In this document: piece after piece, positions 49,201 through 60,194 of the stretch | Position numbering within the stretch: position 1 is the first letter of the stretch | Layout: each line of letters begins with the position of its first letter | From: Parasteatoda lunata | Taxonomy: Eukaryota; Arthropoda; Arachnida; Araneae; Theridiidae | Direction of reading: 5' to 3' | Length of the DNA stretch: 64,000 nucleotides | Assembly: GCA_949128135.1 (NCBI GenBank) | Contig: OX421973.1 | Coordinates: 6,996,428-7,060,427 of the forward strand | Notes under the pieces: model-generated | Told to the model about the DNA's origin: nothing | Database searches by the model: none | What the model saw: only the letters and a program-made list of their open reading frames with translations | Program-made: the position numbers and the translations under genes

Positions 49201-52200
49201 AACTATACTTTACTTTAGTTATACTCACATTAATAAAAAGCCAGCCACTAACAGCAACAAGGGCAAAGTTGTAGATGACCATTGGATACCTTAAATCGTA
49301 AGGCTTTTGATCTCTCATCCAGGCTGGACCAATGACTTTTACAAAGCTCAAATACATGACTACGAGAGTTATGCCTTTCATTGGACTGTCCATAAGTGGC
49401 CACGAAGCTACCCTAGGATCTTAGAAAACGAAATACTCACTTAGATACAACTATAGAGAAATGATTTTGGAAAATAATTGGATACCTGCATGTGACGTCA
49501 TCGTAGGCAATTCGTAGCATTTGTAGGTTCAAATGCCAATCAAGTTTAACTCACGCGTGACGTCGTTAACAGGTATCTAATTAAATCTAATTTAAATCAC
49601 ATGGTTAGGTATAATCACTTTTCGAGTTGCAAATACATTTAAAAATTATCGTTTTGACAAAAATATTCGCGATTGGTTATAGTGACTTGAAGTTAAAGTT
49701 TTTGTTTTAAAACCTTAAGAGAACCACACATTTCACAGAGAAAAAATGTATTATCGGGATTTTTGAATTTTTTTAAATGATTCGGATTAAAAACTTTAGA
49801 GGTCTCAATTTTAAAAATAGCGCAATATATTATTTCAATTGTTTAACTATCAGTAATGCAATGGCATTAATACAGTGATAGAGCACCATTTAATTTTAAA
49901 CCTGGTTCTAGTCAAATAATGAGGCATAAAATAAAATGTAATGAATTTTAAAAAAATAATTTAACAAAATTTGAATCATAGAATAACACTGTAATGAGTC
50001 AGAATATAATAGCAATAGAATAATTTTTAAGAGAAATACTCTTTAGAATAATACTAATTATTGCAAAAGAATAATATTCTCGTTTTCGAGCTTAATTTGT
50101 TTTTTGTATAATATATATGGGGCGATCCAAAAAAAATTTACACCCATGATACAAAAATTATATATTTTTTTTATTGTTCTTTATTGAAAATAAATAGACA
50201 CGTATTTTTGAGTTTTTGTTTAAATTGCATATTTTTGACTATACGAATTTTTGAAAATTTCGCTTTTTTGCGGGCACGACTTTGCAAGTAATTTTTTAAC
50301 GTATTGCCATCCACGAACAAAAATATTTAAATATACTTTCTTGAAGGGATTTTTCTCAAATTTTAAGAAAATCAACATTAAAATATAAAATTTTTTGTTT
50401 TAACATAAAAAAATTCATTCTTTGAAAAAAACAAATTTTTTTTGCAATTTGGACTTTTTTGACTTTTTTATAATTCGACAGTGTGAAGTATAATCAATAA
50501 TGATATTAATTCCAAATTTCTGGATTGGTAAGACACTTTGTTCAAAAGATATAAACAAAACAGTGACGGCGCGCGCCCCGCGTATGTATGTAGCTTGGCG
50601 AACAAAGAGCACGTATCCTTTGGCCAAGGTATGTAGAATATGGCTCGACTGTTCTCGAACTCATCCGCTACATACTAAACTAGAACGCGGCGTGCGCGCC
50701 GTCAATGTTTTGTTTATATCTTTTGAACAAAGTGTCTTACCATTCCAAAAATTTGGAATTAATATCATTATTTATTATACTTCACACTGTCGAAATATAA
50801 AAAAAATCAAAAAAGTCCAAATTGCAAAAAAAAATTTGTTAAAAACAAAACATTTTATATTTTATTGTTGATTTTCTTAAAATTTGAGAAAAATACCTTC
50901 AAGAAAGTGTATTTAAATATTTTTGTTCTTGGATGGCAATACGTTAAAAAATTACTTGCAAAGTCGTGTCCGCAAAAAAGCGAAACTTTCAAAAATTCGT
51001 ATAGTCAAAAATATGCAATTTAAACAAAAACGCAAAAATACGTGTCGATTTATTTTCAATGAAGAACAATAAAAAAAATAAATTATATCATTTTTGTATC
51101 ATGGGTGTAAATTCTGCATGGATTGCCCCATATATATCACCGGTTCTCTTCATGGGCATTTATTTTTCTAATGCTTCCTTAAAATGCTATAATTATAACG
51201 TCTACGCTTAAGTATGCTTAGATTGAAAGATAATAAATACACTATCATTTACAAATTGTACGCCAAAATAAAATGCCAAAAATAAGTGTCCAGATGACTG
51301 CAACCTTCCCCTATATAAAATCAAAAGTTTATACAGCTTAACAAAGCGGCAGTTCTTAACCAATTTGCATCCAATTGGGTTGACCTAACTTTCTGAGGCG
51401 TGGGGGGGGGGTCACCATTGTCCAATTTAGAAAAACACTTCTATGCTTGATGCAAAAAACAAAAGAAAAGGGAGGGAGAAAATAAAAAGGGCATTCAGAG
51501 AGGGGAAAGTTTAATCTAGAGTTTATCTAAAAGTGAAGAACCCACAAGTTATCTTCTGTTGCATTCAATAGTTTTGGAAGTAAACAATTGTAACATTTTC
51601 TCCTTGGTTTGAAAAATCTAGAAAAATGTATAAGAGATGTATATCTCTATGAAATGTATGAAATGTATAAGAGATGAAATGTATATCTTTGCTTATAATG
51701 ACCGAGTGTTGTATTTAAGTTATCGGAATAGTTTCAAAAATTTTTTAAATAATAATGTAAAATTTTAAGAACTAGCTCATATGTTTTAGTATGTGTAGAA
51801 ACTTTTAAAACTGGCAAAAAAAAATATTTATTTAAGCGACCATTTTTAGGTAAAAATAAGGCAATTTTTTTTGGATATACGCTCAACTCTGCAAAGAAAA
51901 ATTCTATCGTCCAAAACAAAAACTCATTTGAGGATTTTATTTAGGAGGCTATCGACTATGTTTTGAACTATTATCTTAAAAGCAAGTGCATATACTACTG
52001 AGTTAAATAGCAATGAAGATAAAAAAAATAAATTTTTAAAAATTTCGTCAGTTGTCTTTGCAATAGAATAATCATAAAAATGAAATTCTTCTTAGTCTGT
52101 AGTTAAAAATATATGTGCTATAATCATGAACACCCATGAAAAATTGTAGGCAATTATTTTAAAAACACGAGATATCGTGTTTAAGGTGGTGTAAAATGTT

Positions 52201-53824
52201 TAAAAAAAATCTGATTTTGAGATAAACGCATTTAAAGACTTAAAATCGCTAATATATCCACTGTTATCACCTTGCACAAAAACTGCCGTAACTTTGCAAA
52301 TAATTAAAGTAAAAAAAAGATTTAAAAAGCTAAGGGTACAGGGATTCTAAATTTATAATAACTCAATTTCGAAAATTTTGTCCAAAATCATGTTTTTGCT
52401 CTAGTCAGATACCTTAAAGGAAAAAAAAAATTATATGAAAGGCTATATTACGCTAATTCTAAATATGTATTCGTTGTAGCAAAAATTAACATGGTTAAAA
52501 TAAGTAATGAAGCAAAAAATAAACAGGACAAGACAACAGAGGATTGATTAATATGCATTAAACTAAAGCAGCATTGTGTAAGTATTATCTTGATACGAGG
52601 ATTTAGATATGAGGATCAAACTGTGCTGTAACAAGGTCTGAAGCAAAATAGAGGTCCTATCATAGAGATTCCCTCTCACCCTCTGAGAAATCTGCAGTTA
52701 CCAGAGGGTAAATTTTGTGACATACCTTGTCTTTTTTTTTTTAATCAAAAAATTCAAATTTAATTTTAAGTTTCTGATATAGTTTTAGCTTATTAATTCT
52801 AACATAGTGAAACCTCCAGGAAAGACCACGTTTGTGCAGCGACCTCCTCCTTTGATAGGCAAGACATTTTTTCCATAGACTTTGTGTTGCAGAAAACCTT
52901 TAGGATAAACTTTCGAAACTTCTCCCAGTGACCGAGAAAAACCTCCACACCAAATGCCGAATACGTAAAAAAAGGAAGCACGAAAAAATTTAAAAATAAA
53001 ATAAAATATTAACAAATCCAACAAGTAGATTAAAATGTATTCAAAATATTTGTGATCGGCTTTTATTTAGAGAACTCTTTTTGACTGAAAGAGATTGACA
53101 ACCTCATGTCACAGAGTACACTAAAGACGATGCTATCTATGATTTATTTTTAGAGTTGAAAGTTAAAATAGGAAAAAAAAAATGTAATTTCAGAAAAAAA
53201 CAAGCATCTCAAGCAAACAAACCTTTTTCCACCATTTAAAGCTAACTAATTTTATGATATAAAATGAAATGCGAGCTTAAACAAAAAATATATTTAAAAT
53301 AGTTTTATCATGCATAATTGGTAAATTTGCTTTTACACATAATTAGGGGTCATTTTTATTGACGCTAAGCTTTATTCATTGATTCGGTTTTGATGAAAGC
53401 AGCACCAGTGGCACTTCCGCACACAGATTATGACGCTGAGTAAAATTAAAAACGCTTGCGAAAAATCATGTACTTTTGATAACATTTTGAAGTCAATGGA
53501 AATAACCCCTGAGAACGATCCACCTCCATTACTGTGGAGCAGAGGGTGGTCGCTCCCTAGAGGTTTCGTTGTTTTCACTAAACTTTATTCGAAATCAAAT
53601 TTAAAACCGCATCACCAATTTTATTTATTATTTTTATTACGTCTATAGTTAATATTACTATACAGTCAAGCTCAGATAAATTCATAGTCATTACTTTATA
53701 ATGCAATGTGGAATAATTTTTTATTAACTAAAATTTACCACAAAAGTCTAAAATTATATAAAGTTCTATTATACTTACCACCCATGTCTAGGAATTCTTG
53801 ATATTTCTGCGTTAAGTTTATCAT
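30928..53824 (-). CDS. ELOVL: Very-long-chain fatty acid elongase (ELOVL), seven coding exons
   Basis: The spliced CDS on the minus strand is 53824-53779, 49419-49229, 41073-40993, 36755-36699, 35624-35519, 33406-33270 and 31251-30928: 942 nt, 313 codons plus stop, a normal ELOVL length. The family carries out the condensation step that extends fatty acyl-CoA with malonyl-CoA in the ER membrane. All signature motifs are present: KxxExxDT (118-125), HVFHH histidine box (141-145), NxxxHxxMYxYY (171-182) and TxxQxxQ (202-208). Hydrophobic segments fit a multi-span membrane protein. The LGPxYQKFLWWKKYMTxLQ stretch is closest to the ELOVL1/7-like group of arthropods; I cannot fix the paralogue or substrate. 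The C-terminal tail is basic, then has a CCEKC word, and ends without a standard dilysine ER signal. All junctions keep frame. Confidence 0.96.
31252..33269 (-). other. ELOVL intron 6
   Basis: 2.0 kb. Mostly unique AT-rich sequence, with a foldback-family copy at 32440-32945. The open frames on both strands around 32340-32630 lie in that repeat. Confidence 0.75.
32440..32945 (-). mobile_element. Foldback-family repeat copy
   Basis: The left end has TTTTTTGTTGCATTTATGCAAAT and GGGGATTTCACG words. The right end has GATCCGTTAAAAAAATCTCATG. Inside are AACTTCTAGGGTAGTTAGGG and, inverted, CTTTAACTCCTCTAGAAGT words. It is in reverse orientation to the 48-kb copy. Confidence 0.65.
33270..33406 (-). 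CDS. ELOVL: ELOVL coding exon 6
   Basis: 137 nt, residues 161-206, acceptor TTTTTCGCAG and donor GTATGT. Contains NSFVHMWMYLYY and the KFLWWKKYMT region. Reading past the donor adds a false tail and stop. Confidence 0.95.
33407..35518 (-). other. ELOVL intron 5
   Basis: 2.1 kb. Holds a GC-richer patch (34230-34320), a palindromic TATAACTAGTT run (34620-34685), a hairpin (34693-34731) and a possible repeat fragment at 35180-35340. No gene seen. Confidence 0.7.
35519..35624 (-). CDS. ELOVL: ELOVL coding exon 5 (catalytic histidine box)
   Basis: 106 nt, residues 126-160 plus one base, acceptor TTATTTCAG and donor GTAATA. Encodes IFFVLRKK and the HVFHHS histidine box that holds the active-site histidines. 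Confidence 0.96.
35625..36698 (-). other. ELOVL intron 4
   Basis: 1.1 kb of AT-rich sequence. Nothing recognisable. Confidence 0.7.
36699..36755 (-). CDS. ELOVL: ELOVL coding exon 4
   Basis: 57 nt, residues 107-125, acceptor CATTTTAG and donor GTAAGT. Encodes the WYFYVTKFIEFADT segment with the KxxExxDT motif. Confidence 0.94.
36756..40992 (-). other. ELOVL intron 3
   Basis: 4.2 kb. AT-rich, with one 5S-headed SINE copy (40080-40376). No other feature recognised. Confidence 0.75.
40080..40376 (-). mobile_element. 5S-rRNA-headed SINE, minus-strand copy
   Basis: Tail side at 40080 (GTTTACG then AGAGCTGCACAATGGGCTAT), body in common with 3548-3870, 5S-like head at 40320-40376 (CAGTGATGCTTGACTTCGGTG). 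More diverged than the pair at 3.1-3.9 kb, with a C-run at 40198-40208. Open frames here belong to the SINE. Confidence 0.85.
40993..41073 (-). CDS. ELOVL: ELOVL coding exon 3
   Basis: 81 nt, residues 80-106, acceptor TTATTTTCAG and donor GTGAGT. Contains the YSWRCEPIDYSN stretch, which aligns with the conserved luminal W-x-C-x-P-x-D-Y-S region of ELOVL proteins. Confidence 0.94.
41225..41440. repeat. Degenerate tandem repeat, unit about 60 bp
   Basis: Words of the form GGTTAAATRCCnCTGnCCGGTTTAC recur at about 41275, 41325, 41365 and 41420 with T-rich spacers. The array ends about 150 bp from the acceptor of ELOVL exon 3. Confidence 0.6.
41790..42270 (+). repeat. Dispersed repeat, copy 1
   Basis: Shares CCTTTGACGCAGA, GGTGTCCC-TT-ATAT and TTATTAAAATGCTA words, in order and similar spacing, with 54965-55350. 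Unclassified. Confidence 0.6.
43225..44725. repeat. Foldback-family cluster and flanks
   Basis: Contains at least two copies of the AACTTCTAGRGGARTTAGGGA...CAGATGG module (43410-43510, 43600-43700), an inverted end module (44130-44330) and a 44580-44725 segment that is an inverted match to 58270-58395. It looks like nested or rearranged copies of one family. Confidence 0.6.
46715..47185. repeat. 25-bp minisatellite, about 19 copies
   Basis: Unit TTTAATTTTCTCTAGTAAGAA plus a variable ATACA/ATAGA/ATAAA end repeats with exact 25-bp spacing. The central copies are almost identical and the outer ones degenerate, as in arrays that expand by unequal exchange or slippage. Confidence 0.95.
48180..48900 (+). 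mobile_element. Foldback (long inverted-repeat) element interrupted by a SINE
   Basis: Two imperfect inverted arms face each other: 48417-48520 (ATTTTTAGTCTATTTTTTG, then TTTAAAAGCGATATATATAGC, then AAATGAAGCGACAAACTTC) and about 48660-48770 inverted. The left end has TTGCATGAGAATTTTTCAACGGATC, the right end GAATGCAACAAAAAGTTGATCC. No coding capacity. A SINE sits inside (48280-48388). Confidence 0.75.
48280..48388 (-). mobile_element. Truncated 5S-headed SINE with 9-bp target duplication
   Basis: Only the tail-side 109 bp are present (GTTGTTGTTG tail, then CGTCGCACTAGAGCTG and onward); the 5S-like head is missing. CTCTTAAAG occurs exactly on both sides (48271-48279 and 48389-48397), which marks insertion by target-primed reverse transcription into the foldback element. 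Confidence 0.9.
49229..49419 (-). CDS. ELOVL: ELOVL coding exon 2
   Basis: 191 nt between acceptor TTTTCTAAG and donor GTGAGTAT. Encodes residues 16-79: the DPRVASWPLM start typical of elongases, the first membrane segment, and a KVIGPAWM..QKPYDL loop leading into the second. Confidence 0.95.
50111..51137. mobile_element. 1-kb palindromic MITE (foldback), TA-flanked
   Basis: The element is almost one long inverted repeat: GGGGCGATCC at 50119 mirrors GGATTGCCCC ending 51129, and the arms match continuously for about 470 bp each, including AAACAAAACA and a GC-rich GACGGCGCGCGC inner end, leaving a loop of about 110 bp (50577-50690). ATATATAT flanks both sides. The open frames inside (50415-50627 minus, 50500-50871 plus) mirror each other and are not genes. 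Confidence 0.9.
52803..53580. mobile_element. Possible Tigger/pogo-like MITE
   Basis: TA-GTGAAACCTCC at 52804 and, inverted, GAGGTTTCGTTGTTTTCAC-TA at 53580 form the ends. Subterminal GACCAC/GCGACC words recur in both halves. The ends are only partly alike, so this may be two fragments in opposite direction. Confidence 0.45.
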
Positions 53825-53862
53825 TGTGAATTGGACTTTAATTTGTGCGTACGATGAACTTT
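53779..53862 (-). CDS. ELOVL: ELOVL exon with start codon (coding part 53779-53824)
   Basis: Acceptor TTCATTTCAG ends at 53863. The first 38 nt are 5' UTR, then ATG at 53824 opens 15 codons plus one base, ending at donor GTAAGTAT. Because the exon begins with an acceptor, at least one non-coding exon must lie further upstream. ATG choice: it is the first in the exon, and MINLTQKYQEF fits elongase N-termini. Confidence 0.93.
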
Positions 53863-54964
53863 CTGAAATGAAGAAAGGAAAGAATTTTAAGTATTTTATA
53901 ATTATTGCATTCTTTGATGATAATTTGAATAACCAAGCTCACAAAAATAACGAACTTTATTATTTACTGAATAAATAACTGCAAACCCAGTTATTAAAAT
54001 TTCGTTTATTTTTTTAACTTCTTAATAAATAATAATAATAAGAAATTCAATAAAAAGAGTTGTAAATAAACTAGCTTAAAGAGAGCCTATATTTTGGTAA
54101 TATCAAATATACAATTACCATGAAGTTAATGGAACACAAATATATAACGTTTGATATACTTTACAAAAAAAAAACTGATTAAATATCGACATATTAGATA
54201 TAGATTATAAAACACAACTCCCCAAAGGCAGAAAATATACTTTTATATAATCTAGGTGACTTAATACTTAGCAAACACAGATAATTGTAGATTTATAATT
54301 ATAAATACATTTTCTTTCATTTTACTATTACTATTATTTTTAAAAAAATTCGTCTTAAGTTAATAATTTGTAAACTTTTTAAATTTTTTTTGCAAATTTA
54401 TATTATTTGACGGAGTTTAAAACAATCTCTCAATTATAAATAAAGAGAACTTTTTTTAATGTAGAAAAATACGCTAAATTGGCTTTCAAAATTTGAAAGT
54501 TTTAATAATTAAAGTTTTATTTTTAATTCTAAATTTGTTCTTTGTCATATTTAATTAAAAAGCTTTAGAGGGGAAAGAAACTTGATCATTTACTTTAACC
54601 TTTCTCAGTAAATGATTAAAATAAAATGTACCATTTCTTAAAAGTTTATTTAATCCTAGAAAACTAAATATTTTATAAGAGTAGATTAAGTCAATATTTT
54701 AAGTAATAATTTCTTTTTAGTAAATGAATATTGATTTTTATAATTTATAATTATCTAATCTTTTTATAATTTATAATTTTTATATTTAAGTTATCTATTT
54801 TACGTAAAAAGAGAATCTATTACTAAGATAACAAAACCTACTTAGATAACAAAAAATTCGTGAAATATTATACCGAAATTCAAAGTCAGGGTTCTATGAA
54901 GTCAAAGTCAGGATGTTACACAAACACTTAAATATCTTTAAAAAATGACCTTCACAGCAATACC

Positions 54965-55350
54965 GACCAATTAACCTTCGACGCAGATGGAACAACGGTG
55001 TCCCCTTCATATAATTTTTTTTCCAGATGCTCTAACAAGAATCAAAAATATATTTTGTTATTTCTTAATTATAAAAAATTAATAAGTTAAATAGTTACTA
55101 AAAAATCTGTTAGATTATTGGAATTATATTTGTACTAAAATATATCTATTTATCTAAAAAAGCAGTTTGAAATTTTTTTCATTCCTATTCAAAATTTTAT
55201 CAATAATTATTAAATGTAATAATTTTATCAAATTATTAAAATGCTACATATCTTAAACTTTTTTTTGACCCAAATTTATACAAAATATTGAAAAAGTATG
55301 AAAATATGTTTAATAAAAATTCCTCGTCAAGGTATAATAACAATTTGAGT
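54965..55350 (+). repeat. Dispersed repeat, copy 2
   Basis: Same family and orientation as 41790-42270: CCTTCGACGCAGATGG, GGTGTCCCCTTCATAT and TTATTAAAATGCTACATAT. Confidence 0.6.
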
Positions 55351-56904
55351 ATCCTTAAGCCGTGCTATTTTGCTTGTTACGAATAAAGGAAATATAAACA
55401 CAACTAATTCATATTACGAGATCAATTGATTAGCTGCAAATTAATACAGATTTCAATTTACTTATAGATTTATTTTCAATTTAAAAAATAAATTTGGTTG
55501 GTTAAACCACAACTGGCTTAAGCAAATTTTATTTACAATGTATATCAGTTTCAGGATATAAATATTCGAAATTTCTAAATCCGGGAGAGAAATTATGTGT
55601 GATACTAAAAAAAAGAATGTTATAAAAAGTTTACTTTGGTAGCACAGGACAGGGGTTATCATATTTATCAGAAGAGCATAAACTTAATGACTTGAGATTT
55701 TAAATAAACGTTTTGGGAAGCAAAGTTTTGGAAAATTTAAATTATAACTTAGGCATATTTTCAATAAAAACATGAACTAAACACTTTAGATTATTTTTTC
55801 TTGTTTTAGGGCAGAAAAGGGAAGTTTGTAACAGACCATCAAATCTGGATGAAATTATAACTTTTTCTAAAATGCAGCTGTTTTTAAAATAATGCATGTT
55901 TTTTTTATATTAAATAATGCATATTGTGTAGTAAAAATATTGCACTTTTAAATGAGAATTCAGAAATATTTTCACAAAGGTAAACATCTGAAGTAATTTA
56001 AATAAGAGAATTCTTAAGTATAACAGACTAACATCTGGGAAGGATTTTTATTTTTGACACTTTAAATAAATAATAGAACTGATTTAGCGTCATTTACTAA
56101 ATTGGTTCCTTGTAGACGATGGATAATTTCGCGGAAAATGTAACAACCATCCAGCAACCACTGAATATTTTTGCAAAGTGCAAAATAAGAAAAAAAAGAG
56201 ACATTAGTGTGACAATTCAAAACATAAAATGTTAAAAAAAACCCATAAACAATTTCTAGATTATGCTTCCGAATTTATATTGCTAAAACATGGTTTATTG
56301 TTGGTGGTATAAAGACACTCAGTATTGAGGGCAGGTGTATTATACACGTGCTTAGACTGTATATCGATTAAAGGAAGCATTTTAGAATGTGTCGTCGCCC
56401 GCTTTTCCCAACCGCCCATCATCGATCCGTTTTTCGAGGAACCTTTTCACTTTTTGCCCGAATGTTTCTTGCCCACCCTCCTCTATCATTGTGGCTTTTT
56501 CCAGGTTTAAGAACATTTTTCCATTGAAATTTCACTCTCTGTTTAAAGATTCTTAGTTTTCGATTCAAATAGAATGTATTGTTATAAAATATTTATCAAT
56601 TCTGGTATTCAAATATTGGATTACATTCATAAAATAGTATTAGTTATAAAAAATGTTAGTCTAAAGTATTTTAATTTCTCTTTATCATTATATCTTATTT
56701 AATTAGTCTTTTTCTTCTTTTAATTCGAGTAAAAATGTACAAATTTATGCCTGAATTATCTTAACTGTGAAAACAAAAAAAAGCAAAGTCAGATAATTTG
56801 GATTAAATCTAGAGCCTTATAACACAAGATCCGAATGCGGCTATACTGCGCCGAACTCATAAAAATTTATAAAAATTTTAAATTTTATACGGCAAAAGTA
56901 TACG

Positions 56905-57235
56905 CTGCCAAAAATGCGCCTATCTCGCACCCGGCTACAAATGACCACAGTGTTGACGTAAAATATCCTCAGTGGTAGACGGATCACCAATTAGAGTCCC
57001 TTTGTCGTGAGGCCAACAGTTAGAAGTTTTCATGGTTTACCTCTTCATGTTACGCGAATACGGATTTGGCTCCATCAAAAAGTCCTCCACGAAGGCAAAT
57101 TTCTCCCAATACTTGATCCAGGATGCCTACCTGATTGGGTTCAAAATTAAAAGGCTTCAGAGTTAGACATAGGTAACTCCAAAAATTGGGTCTGTTCTTC
57201 AACGACGGTAATTAAAAAAAAGTTGCATATCTGAC
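56905..57235 (+). mobile_element. Retroposon 3' segment (SINE/LINE type)
   Basis: Contains AAAAAGTCCTCCACGAAGG, TTTCTCCCAATACTTGATCC and TTCAACGACGGTAATT followed by an A-rich tail. I recognise this combination as a very common dispersed repeat in spider genomes; that is recall, not a search. GC content is higher than the surroundings. Confidence 0.6.
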
Positions 57236-58269
57236 GAAGATGTAAAAAAGATAAACAAACAAAGTAGTGGAAAGTAAGGTACATTGAAAGATGAATTTTT
57301 CATTATAATTTACGATTTACCTTGCCTCCCCTCTAAGTTTGTAACATTTGTTTTAAAGCACAGTGAATAATTTCAGTCGCAAAAGATAGGATTCGATTTT
57401 AAGTATTACAGGATCACTACAAATTAATATTAGAAAACTAGCGCCAACTTCCTACGATTTTTTGCTGTCCATTTAAAAAATTATAAAAATCTTTTTAAAA
57501 AAAGCTAAATGTAATAGGTTATACAAACTATATGTTCACAAAAAATAGCTAAACTATCGAACTTATTGTAACAGCAAGACTTACTAAGATAAATAAAAAA
57601 TACACCTGCAAAACTATTACATCGGTGATAGAACTAATGAAATCATAACCAGTTCATTTCTAATCTATTAATTAATAGGTTAATATCATCGCAGAATAGA
57701 AAAGATTAGTGTCATAGGATTCACACCAAATTCAAAGCAGCGAGACGATCTCGAAATTCGCTATTCCATGGTAATTCCCCCCCCCCCTTCTTTCATGCGA
57801 ATCTCAATGGCTAATTCTGCCCCATAGAGCAAGTGTCTTGTCACACCCCCCTATCGTCACTCAACCACGAAAATCTCATCAGCGTTACGTTTTATTTCAA
57901 CTCACACACCCCGATTAAAAAAAAAAAAAGACACCATCAGGAAGTAATACAAAATTAGATGTTAATTTCCATCCACTCTCTTATCTGGAGCAAGTTATTA
58001 TGGGGAAAAAATTCTATTTCTATTTGCTCATTTGATATGGAGGTACATTTAATCAATTTACGAATGTATTGAAGTACGCGATGTGAAATCGTAATATAAA
58101 ATCTATGTTTGATTATATAATTGAACACGCGTATTTTAAATTAATTTAAATCCGATTTAATGCTAAATGTTAGGAATTCTAGATTCCTTTAAGCGTTAAC
58201 ACAAGTTTCAAAAAATTTAAAATTTCGATTTTTATATATTTGGAATTTTTGTTTGATAGATTTTTGCAA

Positions 58270-58900
58270 GTTTCTGATGTGCTTGCAAACCGTTTTATAG
58301 AACGAGTTAAATAGGGCATTATTTCAAAGAATAAAATTATTAGGGTAATGAAAATCGAATCAAGAATATGTTCACATTAAAGTTGAGGAATCTAAATAAG
58401 AATGAAAAAATAGAGTTTGTCCAGAAATGGCATAAGGTACTAGGGACGCTTCACAATTTTTTGAGTGTGCTTGTAAACAGGTCATAACAGGGAAGCACCC
58501 CTAGCCGCGTACGAGGACATTTTCTGACATAGGCTTCTGTGCAATTGAAGAAATTAATTAATTAAAAATTATATATAACTTGTTTACATAACGCTATATA
58601 TAACATTTTCACAGGTAATAATATGGAAGAGAAATAGAGATCTTATTAATCTTGATAATGAGCTTTAACTCCTCAGAAGCTTGTCTTAATATTTACGAAA
58701 CCCCTCTGCCTTACATAACATTTTTAAACTTGTACATTTTGACAAAATAAGGACTCATGTTTGTATACTGTAATATGGAAAAATCTGCAGGTTTAACATC
58801 AAAATTAATTTTAGATTTGAAATCCCCACACCCAAATTAGTTAAGTATTTATATAAACGCAACAAAAAATTTGTTGCCCAGTGTTATGTTCTTTTTACTT
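58270..58900 (+). mobile_element. Foldback-family copy and flank
   Basis: 58270-58395 is an inverted match to 44580-44725 (AAAATCGAATCAAGAATATG word). 58480-58900 carries CTAGCCGCGTACGAGGACATT, GCTTTAACTCCTCAGAAGC and the family terminus with TTTGAAATCCCCACACCC and ACGCAACAAAAAATTTGTTG. Confidence 0.65.
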
Positions 58901-60139
58901 GATATGTCCGGTATATTTTTACTTTAAAGAGAAATATCGATATTTATTTTATTTGTAGTGCTTCTTGTTTCTTCATATCACTTATGGGACTCATAAGTTT
59001 GTTATCCGTGTATTGTGGAAATTCTAGACAGTTTCGGACAAAATACAAGCAAACTTCTTACAAAATACTAAAATAATGTGTTTTTGAATCTGGTTAACAA
59101 GAGAAGCGGGCACGGAGCGCGAAGCGATTTGAAACGAACTGTGAAAGGTTATCCGGGGGTTCTCGAGAAAGAGCGAGCAGAGGTTGAACACCTCTGTTTA
59201 TTAATTGCTTAAAGATAGATTTTGGTTAATTGTTGGTTTTTATTTTGGTTTGAAGTTTAGTTGAGTGAGACGTTTCACTGCAACTCGAATAATTTTCATT
59301 GATTGGCATCAAAAAATTTATGACGTGCAAATCAAATTTTTTATTTTTATTTTTTAAAAATTTTTTTAAATTTTTTTTTTAGCGAAATTCTTTTAAGGCT
59401 TGGCTTTTTATAAGATATCATTTAACATCACAAATAAAAGTTTTTATTTCGTGAAAGTTTGGAGACAAAAGCTTTCTAATTAAACACTTTTTACTACGTC
59501 TATGTATTTTTTATCGTAAAGAAGGAAAAAATATCAATAAATTAAAATAGAATAATAAGAAGTGAAAAAGTTTAACAAGTCATCTATACGTAGTTAAATG
59601 GAAAACATCAATTGTGACTTCCCATTTCGTTGTTCTCATTTTCGTGTTTCAATGAATAACTAAACATCAAATATTTTTCATAACAAAAGAAAGATTTTCT
59701 TTAGTCATAATATAATAGTTTCTATAGATATTTATGACACTTCCTTGCACGAAAGTATTAATTTTTTTTCGAACGTTAAAAAGGCGTTGTTTAGTTGCAA
59801 ATCTTCAGTACCTTGCGTGTGAATGCTGTATAGAACAACATCGGCAATTTTTTTTTCTTCATAAAAGGCTTTATGTCAAATATTTCGACATAAATCTAGA
59901 CGCATCAACATTTCGCAAATTTTATTTTTTGCATGAAACTATATGATATTTCAAATAATAGTATACACATTTCCTGAAAGGCTTAAAAAATGAAAGAAAA
60001 AAAAAACTAAATAGAATAAAAATTTGAAACAAAAAATAAATAAAAATGAAAATAAAAATTATCGCACTAAAGGAAAAACTTAGGATTTATCTTTTTTCGA
60101 ACTAACGAAACGATTTCGCTGTTAGAAAACGTATAATGG

Positions 60140-60144
<5 letters not shown>

Positions 60145-60172
<28 letters not shown>
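60145..60172. repeat. Poly-A run
   Basis: Nearly 30 consecutive A, just left of the inverted-repeat element at 60195. Confidence 0.9.
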
Positions 60173-60194
60173 ACTACACGGAATAACATATGAT

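Larger units (their letters stand above)
41074..49228 (-). other. ELOVL intron 2 (8.2 kb)
   Basis: Large intron with a degenerate tandem repeat beside exon 3 (41225-41440), a dispersed repeat copy (41790-42270), a foldback-family cluster (43225-44725), a 25-bp minisatellite (46715-47185) and a foldback element with a nested SINE (48180-48900). The plus-strand open frame at 46017-46229 resembles nothing I know. Confidence 0.8.
49420..53778 (-). other. ELOVL intron 1 (between first two coding exons)
   Basis: 4.4 kb. Dominated by the 1.0-kb palindromic element (50111-51137) and a possible Tigger/pogo-like element (52803-53580). The rest is AT-rich and unremarkable. Confidence 0.75.

Noticed and set aside
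50415..50871. Two open frames in the 1-kb palindrome, one 123 codons
   Set aside because: They are mirror images created by the inverted arms, not independent genes.
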